From: Bog-756 sp963713625
GTDB taxonomy: Bacteria > Actinomycetota > Acidimicrobiia > Acidimicrobiales > RAAP-2
Direction of reading: 5' to 3'
Length of the DNA: 64,000 bases
Assembly (NCBI GenBank): GCA_963713625.1
Contig: CAVQMN010000006.1
Span: 1-64,000 of the forward strand
Shown here: piece after piece, positions 7,995-15,738 of the stretch
How the letters are laid out: each line of letters opens with the position of its first letter
How positions within the stretch are numbered: the stretch's first letter is position 1
Notes under the pieces: model-generated
Seen by the model: the letters and a program-made list of their open reading frames with translations, nothing else
The model's database searches: none
Told to the model about the DNA's origin: nothing
Translations under genes and position numbers: made by a program

Positions 7995-9350
7995 CTATGA
8001 GGCGTCTGCCGCCCAGTTGCCGTGAAAGCCGTATGGCACACGCACAGGCAGATGAACGACCGCCACCGGGTCGCCGGTGAAGTCTTGGGCGTGAACCACC
8101 AAGAGATCGCTGGCCTGTCGCTCGGCATCGAATACGAGGCTGAGAACGAAGCCCTCGTCCTCTCCAGCGGTAGCACTTTCCGGCACAAAGATCGCCTCTC
8201 CGGCACCGCCACGCAAGGGTCTGGTCTCACTTGTCCCGGCGGTCAGATCATGCTTGATGAGCGCCCCACCCATGGTGAATGCGGCCTCGTCCTTCTCGTC
8301 ATTGTCAAGGGCGGCGCTATACCCATAGCGGTTCGGTCGTCCGACGACGCGCTCGTCGACACGTGGGAATTCCTGGGGGCGGTCGTCAAGGAGTTGGGTG
8401 ATCACCTTGCCAGCCCCAGGGTCGATGCGCCACCGCTCGAGCACCGGTGCGCCCTCGTCGGGACCGGTGAGATGCGTGGCAAACATCTTCGGATGCCGCA
8501 CCAGGTCAACGATCACGGCCCCGTCCTCGTCGTAGGCGTTCATTGGGTGAAAGACATAGCAAGGGTCGACATCGCACCACACCACGTCGTCAGCACCGCC
8601 TTCGAGCGGAAGAAGCCCGACCCTGCTCCGGTAGTCATCGGACCACCGGTACGGAAATGAAGCCCCCTCGGCCACGGCCTCTGGACTGAACACGACCGGG
8701 AGGTCGTAGACGACGGCAAAGGTGGCCGTGAGCGACATGTCGTGGATTGAGACCGGCCCTCCGACGGGGATATCCACGGTTCTCCGAACCCGTCCGTCCA
8801 CGTCGACGACGCTGTACTGCACCTGGTCTCCCCAGGCCCAGTAGTAGGAGATCGCGTGCAACTCACCGGTCTGCGGATCGCGCTTCGGGTGGGCCGTATA
8901 GCCGCCAGGCAAGGTGCCCTGAAAATCCGATGCCCCAACGGTGTCCAGCTCGTACGTCATCTCGTAGGGTCGGGCACCCGCCTCGACGATGGCGTACGTC
9001 CTGCCCGCGTGAACAATGACATTCGTGTTCGACGAGAAGTCCATCCCGTCTACGACCGGCCCGGGGTGCGGATTCTCCCCCAGCGCAGTGGCCACATCAG
9101 CCGAGCGAACCCATCGATTCCGATACCAGCGAGCTTTGCCATCTTCGATTCGGATTCCGTGGACCATCCCGTCGCCCGTGAACCAATGGTACGTAGCGGG
9201 GTCCGGTGGCAGGATCGGGTTGGGGCCATTGCGGAGATAACGGCCGCTCAAGGTGCTCGGAAGGGTGCCGGTTACCGACAGATCGGTCACCGTTTCTTCG
9301 CTGGCGACCGGGGCGTAGTTGCCCAGCAGATACGGATTGGTCAATGGCAT
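7995..9350 (-). CDS. Carotenoid cleavage oxygenase family protein
   Basis: The 451-residue protein is a seven-bladed-propeller nonheme iron dioxygenase of the RPE65/CCD family. The four iron-ligand His are visible in order within TAHPKRD, VSIHDMSLT, YVFHPMNAYDEDG and the C-terminal YGFHGNW. The N-terminal GRYLRNGPNP and FTGDGMVHG segments are family hallmarks. ATG 9350 is chosen over an upstream frame start because AGAGGAGG precedes it by 5 nt. Family enzymes cleave double bonds of carotenoids, apocarotenoids or stilbenes; the substrate here is unknown. No carotenoid biosynthesis gene is nearby. Confidence 0.92.
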   Translation of the reverse strand: MPLTNPYLLGNYAPVASEETVTDLSVTGTLPSTLSGRYLRNGPNPILPPDPATYHWFTGDGMVHGIRIEDGKARWYRNRWVRSADVATALGENPHPGPVVDGMDFSSNTNVIVHAGRTYAIVEAGARPYEMTYELDTVGASDFQGTLPGGYTAHPKRDPQTGELHAISYYWAWGDQVQYSVVDVDGRVRRTVDIPVGGPVSIHDMSLTATFAVVYDLPVVFSPEAVAEGASFPYRWSDDYRSRVGLLPLEGGADDVVWCDVDPCYVFHPMNAYDEDGAVIVDLVRHPKMFATHLTGPDEGAPVLERWRIDPGAGKVITQLLDDRPQEFPRVDERVVGRPNRYGYSAALDNDEKDEAAFTMGGALIKHDLTAGTSETRPLRGGAGEAIFVPESATAGEDEGFVLSLVFDAERQASDLLVVHAQDFTGDPVAVVHLPVRVPYGFHGNWAADAS

Positions 9351-9634
9351 CGCTGCCTCCTCTACCTTCAACGTCAGTTCTATCCCATCGACCGCGGTGC
9401 GCGCTCGAAGTCGCTTCTTCGAGGATCCCCCTTTGGTGCGCCCAAAGGCCCCGAGGTCATCACGACATTCCTGCTCCGCGAACAGAAAAGTCGATGCTCA
9501 CGAGGGGGGGTTCGTGGCGTGGTCGGGTCTCGGTCGGTCATCAGCTCTTTCCGCTCCGCCCTGGACTGCCCAGGCATGTCTGAGACAGTCGTTCCGGAGG
9601 GTTCCGGCCCGCAGGAGGCGGGTATATCGCGCCC

Positions 9635-9739
9635 ATGCTCTACGAATGGCTGAGCCTCATTGCCGCCTACGTCGTGGTTGTAATGGTCGCCTGGGTCTAC
9701 CGGGACGCAGACTCCCAGTCTCACCGGCAGAACTCCTAG
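9635..9739 (+). CDS. 34-aa single-pass membrane microprotein
   Basis: The short frame encodes a Trp/Tyr-flanked hydrophobic segment of about 18 residues (LIAAYVVVVMVAWVY) followed by a polar tail ending in SHRQNS. The pattern is that of a bitopic microprotein with the tail probably outside the helix. An AGGAGG lies at 9612-9617, too far (17 nt) for ideal initiation, so the expression signal is uncertain. No family recognised. Confidence 0.4.
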   Translation: MLYEWLSLIAAYVVVVMVAWVYRDADSQSHRQNS

Positions 9740-9964
9740 ACCACCGACAGCCCGTCGTCGCGGTGGCGGGAGAAGCGAGCGGCTCACGGAAGAGATCCAG
9801 CTCACGAAGAAGGACCGGCGGAGGTTCACATTGGACGGGTGACCGCCCGTTGGATCTTGAGCAGAGAGCCTGGACCCTGGTGGATCGAGGCATTCAGGCG
9901 GGGCAGGGACGACAGACCGTGGGAAGCTGCTCCTGTCACGCCTCCGGCCTTGACTCGGTCCACT

Positions 9965-10195
9965 TCAACGCGGCGTCGCGGGTTGGGTGCGAGTCCTCGG
10001 CTGCAGCTTCTCGGAGGAGGTCGAGACCTCGGAGGGCCCTGTCTCTTGGGCCCCCGTAGATTGGACCTCGTCTCCGCTCGGCGGTGCGTCAGCTTTGCCG
10101 ATCCGCCTCAAGCGATCCGCCAGCCTCGTGAACGAGCCTTGCCGGCGGACTCGATGGCGTCGACGGCGTCCGTAGTCCCTTTCGTAGCCACTCAT
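9965..10195 (-). CDS. Small basic hypothetical protein
   Basis: A 76-residue frame with a GGAGG about 9 nt before ATG 10195. The first 35 residues are strongly basic (GRRRRHRVRRQGSF) and the remainder is polar and probably disordered. No domain recognised; nucleic-acid binding is only a guess from charge. Confidence 0.4.
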   Translation of the reverse strand: MSGYERDYGRRRRHRVRRQGSFTRLADRLRRIGKADAPPSGDEVQSTGAQETGPSEVSTSSEKLQPRTRTQPATPR

Positions 10196-10309
10196 GAGCC
10201 TGCCTCCCTCACATGTGCTTGAACCAATTTAGCTGGCCGATGCAAAGATGAGGCAAGTGGGACTTCTGGCCTGACCACAACGACCACGAGGTGCGTACAC
10301 TCGGACTCA

Positions 10310-10534
10310 ATGAGTGACGACGCATTCGCTCCGGGTACGAGGGTCATGGTCAACGTGGATGGGCTCCTATCCGGCAGCACCAAGGTGGGACTGGGCGGTT
10401 GGGTTCATGGGCGGGTCATCGGAATGGACGGTACCGACGTATCGGTTCGGCTCAATGTGGCCGTCGGGGGTACCAATCAGGTTGTCGTGAGCCCTGATCG
10501 GATCATCGGAACGAAGCCCGCTCATCCCGCTTGA
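10310..10534 (+). CDS. Small beta-rich hypothetical protein
   Basis: The 74-residue product has alternating strands with glycines (GTRVMVNVDGLL, WVHGRVIGMDGTDVSVRLNV, TNQVVVSPDRI), suggesting a small SH3- or KOW-like barrel. No specific family recognised. Its TGA stop (10532-10534) is the first base triplet of the 106-bp repeat copy B, so the repeat directly abuts the gene. Confidence 0.6.
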   Translation: MSDDAFAPGTRVMVNVDGLLSGSTKVGLGGWVHGRVIGMDGTDVSVRLNVAVGGTNQVVVSPDRIIGTKPAHPA

Positions 10535-10637
10535 GCGCACGGCTCTTCGTCCGATTATTGTGCGGCCAAGTGGTGGGACCCGGCTCAGCGGGCTAGGGCC
10601 GGGCTGGGAGTCAGGTGGCGGAACCCGACTCGACCGG
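10532..10637 (-). repeat. 106-bp dispersed repeat, copy B (inverted)
   Basis: Reverse complement of copy A at 3155-3260 with mismatches. The inner hairpin (GAGTCGGGT/ACCTGACTC on the minus strand) is unchanged, while the outer stem present in copy A is imperfect here. Copies A and B face each other across about 7.3 kb. Confidence 0.75.
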
Positions 10638-10717
10638 TGCGGCGAAACCAAGCCGTTCGCAGCAAGGGCGCAACTACAGTTCGCCAGGAAACCGACCATC
10701 AGCCGACGCGCACAATC

Positions 10718-10882
10718 TCACGGCGCACGCTTGTCGATTTCCTTCGCCAAATGCTCCAACGCAGCCACCACCCTGCCGAGCAGATTCATCGCATCGCCGA
10801 TATCTGGGTGCTTTCCATCCTCGATTCTGTCGACTCCAGGATCGAGGATTTCATGGACTTCATCCAGCAGGGCCACCGTCAT
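10718..10882 (-). CDS. Small alpha-helical hypothetical protein
   Basis: From ATG 10882 the 54-residue product reads as two amphipathic helices with alternating acidic and hydrophobic residues (LLDEVHEILD, then LLGRVVAALEHLAKEIDKRA). Codon use is normal for a real gene. The start is unsure because GGAG directly touches the ATG, and the open frame continues upstream. No family recognised. Confidence 0.42.
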   Translation of the reverse strand: MTVALLDEVHEILDPGVDRIEDGKHPDIGDAMNLLGRVVAALEHLAKEIDKRAP

Positions 10883-11104
10883 CTCCGTTCGAAAGGGATG
10901 ACTGGTATATACCCAGTACCCGCGGACGCAACCGCACGGTCCCGACCACCGGCTCGGCGACGTTGTGGGTGTGGTCAGAACGCTACAAGTCACGATCCAC
11001 CGAACGTGACTGACACCTCACGCACGGCAAGGATTCGGGAGCCAGTGTGGATTTACGGCGACGACGAGGATTATGAAGGGTCGGGATTGGTTAGAGGAGG
11101 TCTG

Positions 11105-12271
11105 ATGGATAATCGCGTTCGCAGGACACGCACGGCCGGGTTGCTTCTCGTTGCCATCGTCACCGCCGTCTTGGTGTTCGGCGCATCTTCATCGCCGACG
11201 GGGGCTTCGACCACACCAGCCAACGGGCTCCCGGCCTGGGCGCTTCGGTCCATTCCAAAAGGCACGTCCGACCTCAGCACCGTGTCCTGCTCCTCGTCGA
11301 CCTGTCTGACAGTGGAACCCCAACACGTTCTTTACAGCCATAACAGTGGGACGACGTGGACCGTCTCACCGAATACTCCCGATTTCGGAACGTTCACCGC
11401 AGCTTCGTGTGGCACCCGTGAGTTCTGCGTGCTGGTGGGGTACACCGCCTACGGGGAGGGACTCATCGCCATGTCGAAGGACGGGGGGGTGACGTGGGCG
11501 CACCACAGCTCGGTCCGCCCTGATCCCGGTCTCAGCGCAGTCTCTTGTTCCACGTCCGAGGACTGCACGGCGGTGGCGGGCTACCCGGTGGCGAATGCCA
11601 CCGTGGTCTACAGCACGGTCGATGGAGGCACCACCTGGACCAGCGATGCCATCCCGAGCGGCGTGAACAATCTCACGGCCATCTCCTGTCCGACGGCATC
11701 GGCGTGCGTCGCCATCGGCACCCACCTTGGGTCCAGTGAGGGCGCGGACTCCGAGGTCCCCCTGGCTCTCACGACGACCGACGGCGGCGCCGAATGGACC
11801 ATCCACATCGTTCCCCTCGTCGAATCCAACGATGTGTTCAATGCCATCTCCTGCTCGTCAGCATCCGTCTGTGTGGTCGGAGGCCGAAGGTATGACGGGT
11901 CCGCCCTCCTGTTCCGCTCCACCGACAGCGGGGCAAAGTGGGTGGACCAGTCCCCACCTCCCTACAGCACGTTCGTCCCCGGGAAGGGCCCTTACAATGG
12001 GGCCCTGTTTGAGGGGGTCGATTGTCCTTCCGCCAGCGACTGCGTGGTCGTTGGTGAGTATGGGGGCGGCGGCGATAATCCTCCCACCGGAAATCTCACC
12101 GTGGCCACGACCAATGGGGGTGCCACTTGGTCGTTGATCAAGGCGCCGTCCTCCGTGGCCGGACTCACCGATGTCTCCTGCACCCTGCCGCTGCAATGTG
12201 TCGCCGTCGGTGCCAACAGCCAAGCGACCGGCATGATTGTCGGATCGAAGGCACCAGTGGTGCCTGTCTGA
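11105..12271 (+). CDS. Secreted seven-bladed Asp-box propeller with a disulfide-like Cys pair per blade
   Basis: ATG 11105 follows GAGGAGG by 4 nt and begins a signal peptide (RRTRTAGLLLVAIVTAVLVFG). The 388-residue product contains seven SC-x5-C-x-x-V/A-G units (for example LSAVSCSTSEDCTAVAG), and six are followed by an Asp-box-like S/T-x-D-G-G-x-x-W turn as in BNR/sialidase-type propellers. Each blade therefore probably carries one disulfide. The sialidase catalytic residues are not apparent, so a binding or structural role is more likely than hydrolysis. Exported location is inferred from the signal sequence. Confidence 0.8.
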   Translation: MDNRVRRTRTAGLLLVAIVTAVLVFGASSSPTGASTTPANGLPAWALRSIPKGTSDLSTVSCSSSTCLTVEPQHVLYSHNSGTTWTVSPNTPDFGTFTAASCGTREFCVLVGYTAYGEGLIAMSKDGGVTWAHHSSVRPDPGLSAVSCSTSEDCTAVAGYPVANATVVYSTVDGGTTWTSDAIPSGVNNLTAISCPTASACVAIGTHLGSSEGADSEVPLALTTTDGGAEWTIHIVPLVESNDVFNAISCSSASVCVVGGRRYDGSALLFRSTDSGAKWVDQSPPPYSTFVPGKGPYNGALFEGVDCPSASDCVVVGEYGGGGDNPPTGNLTVATTNGGATWSLIKAPSSVAGLTDVSCTLPLQCVAVGANSQATGMIVGSKAPVVPV

Positions 12272-12582
12272 TGCATCTGGCACGGATTCGGCACGCCGGG
12301 GAATTCGTGCACAGGTGGACGACGGGCGCCGAACGTTTCACCAGTTCAAGCGGAGTGTCGGAGGAGGGACCGCATCGTTCTCCGACTCAGTCCGGAGGTT
12401 GGAGGCCTGTACGGCACTTGTCCCTGTACTGGCTGGACGTCCGCACAGTCGAGCCATCGGCCACGTGCCGCCGTCTGGCTCTCCGACCAGGGCGTGAGGA
12501 CCTGCGGGAACAGTGACCACCGACCGCCAGGAGGCCCCTCCCCTGTCTCTGCGAGCACCCTCGCCCCGGTACCGGGCAAACC

Positions 12583-12615
12583 TGCGGGTGCGCTCCCTGT
12601 AACACAGCACCCGCA
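12583..12615. other. 9-bp inverted repeat
   Basis: TGCGGGTGC (12583-12591) and GCACCCGCA (12607-12615) are perfect reverse complements with a 15-nt centre. It sits in the gene-poor stretch 12272-12789 and could be a weak terminator or protein site. Nothing else is recognisable in that stretch. Confidence 0.35.
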
Positions 12616-12789
12616 AACTGCACGGGCTCAGGGTTGTGACTCACTCCCGGTGATTGGGGGCACTCGATGAGCGATGCCGCATGAATGGCAGGAATGAACT
12701 TTATGCGTTCATTGACCTGGTCGATGGGCAGTTCAGATTCGCAACCCCATCGTTGAGGCGGGCGATTGTTTGCGCTCACAATCCTGGAT

Positions 12790-13252
12790 TACCAGGAGCA
12801 GCTGAAGCCCATCTTCACGGTCGGAGTGCTGTGCTTCTCGCCGTCGGCCTTGTAGACCAAGTACAGGTAATAAACACTAGACACCGAACCCGTAGCGACG
12901 AAACGATCCCGAAAACAACTCCAACCGCTCGGCACGACTATCGGATGCGTGTGCCGCAGAATCACGGCTGTCCCTGGGCTGCAAACAAATCCCGCACCTG
13001 TTCACCGCAAGTCTTTGATGGCCTCAGGAGCACCGTCAGAGGGAAGTAGGCTCGACCCTCCCATTTGATCGTGACTCTTTTGGATACAGACTGGGCATTG
13101 GCTGGAATGGTTAGATTCGACGGACTCGGAGTTGCTGACGTGATCTCAAATGGGGTGCCCATCGGCTTCATCGGCGTTGCAGAAGCGCACCGCTTTCCAC
13201 GAGTTGGGTCAACCCGAATAGCGCTAACACCGCAAGAAGCGCTGAGCAGCAT
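12790..13252 (-). pseudogene. Frameshifted hypothetical protein (beta-rich)
   Basis: From ATG 13252 the frame reads a plausible domain (TPFEITSATPSPSNLTI, then VTIKWEGRAYFPLTVLL) and stops at 12962. The adjacent frame immediately continues with equally protein-like sequence (AVILRHTHPIVVPSGWS, then VSSVYYLYLVYKADGEK) to TAA 12790-12792. A one-base change near 12963-12975 would restore about 155 residues. The reading frame is also open upstream of 13252 to about 13322, without a start codon. The repeated strands and Cys pairs suggest an exported beta-sandwich; no family recognised. Confidence 0.5.
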
Positions 13253-13468
13253 TTCGATACCGATCGCATTTTGACCCCCACTGCCTCCACCGTGCTTCTT
13301 ACACCGGCAATCGACAGCAAGTCAATCGCCGCCCCGGAAGCGCCGATGTCAGGGTCGGCTCACCGTGGCATAAGTGATGCCGGTAGGCCACAGTCGATAA
13401 CCGCCGCTGACCCGGCGGTCGGGGGCAGCCCTCTATAGCTCGCCTCCGATTAGGCCGATGGGTTGGGT

Positions 13469-13939
13469 GTGGAGAACGGGCTGTTCAGGTGCATCGTGGC
13501 GGGCATGTTGGCACTGACCGGTGCTCTGGCACTTTCCGCTTGTTCTTCAGGTTCCACCAGTGGGTCGGCAACGTCCCCCACCATCGGAAACGTCAACTGC
13601 CAGTCAACTCCCAGCAAATGCATCCCCTACGTGACGGCGACGACCGTTCCATCGACATACGGGTGTAGTGGTACACATCATTTTGCTCCTCACCAGGGCA
13701 ACCTTCGGATAGTCGCCTATGGCAGGAACGCCTACAGCGGGAACGATGAGTCAGAGTTCGGCGATCTGTCGGGTGCGATGGCTGAGCAGGTCGGGGGTTG
13801 TATTACCTGGTGGACCGTTCAACCGAACAGGATCAGCGTCTACTTCTCGCCGAGCTTGCCCTCAGCGAGCGTCGGACTTGTCACCCAATGGTTGAAGGCC
13901 CAGACCACCTTGGTGTCGCACGTCGTGGTGCGTTCCTAA
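13469..13939 (+). CDS. Small lipoprotein of unknown function
   Basis: The 156-residue product from GTG 13469 has a hydrophobic N terminus ending in the lipobox LSAC, then a Ser/Thr/Gly linker. Upstream TTG 13463 and internal starts are equally possible. The rest contains four further Cys residues and a C-terminal half (RISVYFSPSLPSASVGLVTQWLKAQ) that looks like a folded alpha/beta domain. No family recognised. It lies just left of the integrative-element genes and could be cargo of that element. Confidence 0.6.
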   Translation: MENGLFRCIVAGMLALTGALALSACSSGSTSGSATSPTIGNVNCQSTPSKCIPYVTATTVPSTYGCSGTHHFAPHQGNLRIVAYGRNAYSGNDESEFGDLSGAMAEQVGGCITWWTVQPNRISVYFSPSLPSASVGLVTQWLKAQTTLVSHVVVRS

Positions 13940-14006
13940 AGGTGCATCCCTACGCTCGGAAGTGCCGGTCGGGGGCACCTGATAAGTCCACCTGATCTAG
14001 CCTCCC

Positions 14007-14024
14007 ACTCGCTACAATGCGAGT
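14007..14024 (+). promoter_or_regulatory. Operator copy 1 over the -10 of the HTH gene
   Basis: The 18-bp palindrome is ACTCG-N6-TGCGAGT. Its centre contains the -10 hexamer TACAAT (14013-14018), and the GTG start at 14025 begins right after it. With a start site 6-7 nt past the -10, the transcript would be leaderless. A protein bound here would cover the -10 and the start codon. Confidence 0.7.
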
Positions 14025-14405
14025 GTGACTCCTGACTATCGCTCCGACCCGATGGCTAGCCCAGAAGGCGGTGGGAAGGCTCGAAAGGCCTGGGATGCCT
14101 ACGCCAGGGCCGTGAACAAGACCATCACGCCCGCACTCGCACCATTTCTGAAGCCAGCTACCGATCCGGTCGGTAGGCAGATCGTCGAGGACTTGATCGG
14201 CTTCTGGGTCATGTGGCATCTGTACGGCGGCTTCGAAGGTCTGGAACAGTTCGGCATGCACAAGTCGACAATTTGGCGGAAGGTCGCTCGGTTCCGACAG
14301 GTCACCGGCGAGCACCCGGACCTCTTCGAGATGCCTGGGGTATCTATCGACGCCAAGGCCTATTGGGAATCCGACAAGAGGAAGGTCGGACCTCCTCCGA
14401 GATAG
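14025..14405 (+). CDS. Small HTH protein of the integrative element
   Basis: The 126-residue product starts at GTG 14025, immediately downstream of a -10 element, so it is probably translated from a leaderless mRNA. Residues about 60-92 (FWVMWHLYGGFEGLEQFG, then STIWRKVARFRQ) fit a helix-turn-helix with a recognition helix typical of small mobile-element regulators or excisionase-like proteins. It precedes a Rep-like gene and a serine recombinase. It is the best candidate to bind the three 18-bp palindromes that cover its own start region and the rep promoter. Whether it is repressor, activator or recombination directionality factor cannot be decided. Confidence 0.65.
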   Translation: MTPDYRSDPMASPEGGGKARKAWDAYARAVNKTITPALAPFLKPATDPVGRQIVEDLIGFWVMWHLYGGFEGLEQFGMHKSTIWRKVARFRQVTGEHPDLFEMPGVSIDAKAYWESDKRKVGPPPR

Positions 14406-14423
14406 TCGGTAGGTCTCGTCGCT

Positions 14424-14478
14424 ACTCGTGAGCTTGCGAGTACTACACCGCTGTAGTTACACTCGTGGCCATGCGAGT
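14424..14478 (+). promoter_or_regulatory. Promoter of rep with operator copies 2 and 3
   Basis: TTGCGA (14434-14439) and TACACT (14458-14463) are 18 nt apart; ATG 14471 lies 7 nt after the -10, again pointing to a leaderless mRNA. Copy 2 of the palindrome (14424-14441) overlaps the -35 and copy 3 (14461-14478) overlaps the -10 end and start codon. The two are 37 bp apart, about three and a half turns. A further 6-bp inverted repeat, ACTACA/TGTAGT, lies between them. Confidence 0.75.
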
Positions 14479-15535
14479 AGCGCCCAACGGGAACATGGTG
14501 GAACTGGCCTCCGGGATCGACGCTCTCTACTGCTCCGGTCGTGCCGACCTCACTCCCGAGTTCCTGAGGCTGGTCGACCGGGCAAAGGATGAGGCCCAGG
14601 TGACAGGGCGGGAAGCAGAGGTCGTGCTCGGAGACTCGGTGTTCAGGGTCCAGAGTTTCGGCATGGGGCGCTACCCATATCGGCTCGATCACGAACACGG
14701 CGTGATTGCCGCCACCGACTCGGAGAAGCTGCCTGCGGTCAAATTTCAGCCCCGGGCTTCGTTTCTCCATGGCGTTGGGGCAAGGGCTGCGATCGACTGG
14801 TTCCGGGCAATCCTGGAAGGCCAAGTTGGCTCGGTTCAACTGACGTGCAGCCGCTTGGACCTCCATTCCGACTGGCAGGGCTGGAGACTCGATGGAGACG
14901 ACAGGAATCGATTCCTGTGCAAGGCCGGTACTCGAGTGCTCTACGAGGACGGAGGCGCGTTCACGGGGTTCGTGTTTGGCAAGCGCAAGACGAAGACCAT
15001 TGCCGCCCGCATCTACGACAAGACGGCGGAGGTCAAGCAGACCGGGAATGCCTACTGGGATGACATCTGGGGTCCGGGGCTGGACAAGGACCTCCCGGTC
15101 CTCCGGGTTGAGTTCGAGTTTGGTCGTCAGGGGTTGTCAGAGTTCGGCATCCGCTCTCCTTACGAAGCAATCGAAGCGGCTTCGGGACTATGGATGGCCG
15201 GTACCGAATGGCTCAGCTACCGCACCCCTGGTGATGACTCCACAAAGTCACGGTGGGGCGTCGCCCCTGAGTGGCTGGCAATCCGACGTTCGGCTCTCGT
15301 CGAGGCCCCTTGCGGTCTTGAGCGTGTCTACAAGGGCATCGAGCGGGGTAACGGCGAGCGCATCGTGCCTTACCTGGTGGGGTACTTGGTGTCCTATGCG
15401 GCGATCTTCGGCTTCGACTCGGCAGAGGAGGCCTGCGAGGGGCTCAGCAGCATGGTCGATGGATTCTGTGAGTCGAGGGGGCTGAGTTTCGAGAAGCGGA
15501 GGCGGGCTCGCCGTCGAGAGTTCGGGTTGCCATGA
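14471..15535 (+). CDS. Replication-initiator-like protein (Rep_trans type)
   Basis: The 354-residue protein resembles plasmid and integrative-element initiators of the Rep_trans/PF02486 kind, which nick DNA for rolling-circle replication. Visible landmarks are SRLDLHSDW (residues 127-135), the basic block KRKTKTIAARIYDKTAEVKQ, and the LRVEFEFGRQGL strand. I did not confidently pick the catalytic Tyr. ATG 14471 is used because it coincides with the expected transcription start; GTG 14465 is an alternative. It follows the HTH gene and is overlapped (ATGA) by a short frame leading into the recombinase. Confidence 0.75.
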   Translation: MRVAPNGNMVELASGIDALYCSGRADLTPEFLRLVDRAKDEAQVTGREAEVVLGDSVFRVQSFGMGRYPYRLDHEHGVIAATDSEKLPAVKFQPRASFLHGVGARAAIDWFRAILEGQVGSVQLTCSRLDLHSDWQGWRLDGDDRNRFLCKAGTRVLYEDGGAFTGFVFGKRKTKTIAARIYDKTAEVKQTGNAYWDDIWGPGLDKDLPVLRVEFEFGRQGLSEFGIRSPYEAIEAASGLWMAGTEWLSYRTPGDDSTKSRWGVAPEWLAIRRSALVEAPCGLERVYKGIERGNGERIVPYLVGYLVSYAAIFGFDSAEEACEGLSSMVDGFCESRGLSFEKRRRARRREFGLP

Positions 15536-15738
15536 GCGGCGGACCAGATTGGGATCGAACAGCGGACGTGGTTGTCCGAGTGATGCTGCGCATCCTCGGC
15601 AAGGATGATGAACCGAAGGGGGGTGGGCTTGGTGCTGACACTGGCGTATTGCCGAGTCTCGACAGAGGAACAGGCCGCCGAAGGATTCTCGATCGAGGGC
15701 CAGGCCGACCGACTCCGGGCCTACTCGGCTGCACGTGA
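15532..15738 (+). CDS. Possible small coupled protein between rep and recombinase
   Basis: ATG 15532 overlaps the rep stop as ATGA. The first 25 codons read well (GPDWDRTADVVVRVMLRILG), but the second half overlaps the recombinase gene in another frame and looks like its shadow. It may be a short linker peptide that couples rep translation to the recombinase. Confidence 0.3.
   Translation: MSGGPDWDRTADVVVRVMLRILGKDDEPKGGGLGADTGVLPSLDRGTGRRRILDRGPGRPTPGLLGCT

Noticed and set aside
12583..12615. 9-bp inverted repeat as a terminator of the propeller gene
   Set aside because: It is over 300 nt past the stop and lacks a U-tract, so it is listed only as an inverted repeat.
1..14006. Search for a second copy of the tRNA-Leu 3' end as the left attachment site
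   Set aside because: No stretch matching the T arm and acceptor was found by eye; the left end may lie beyond the window or use a short core.
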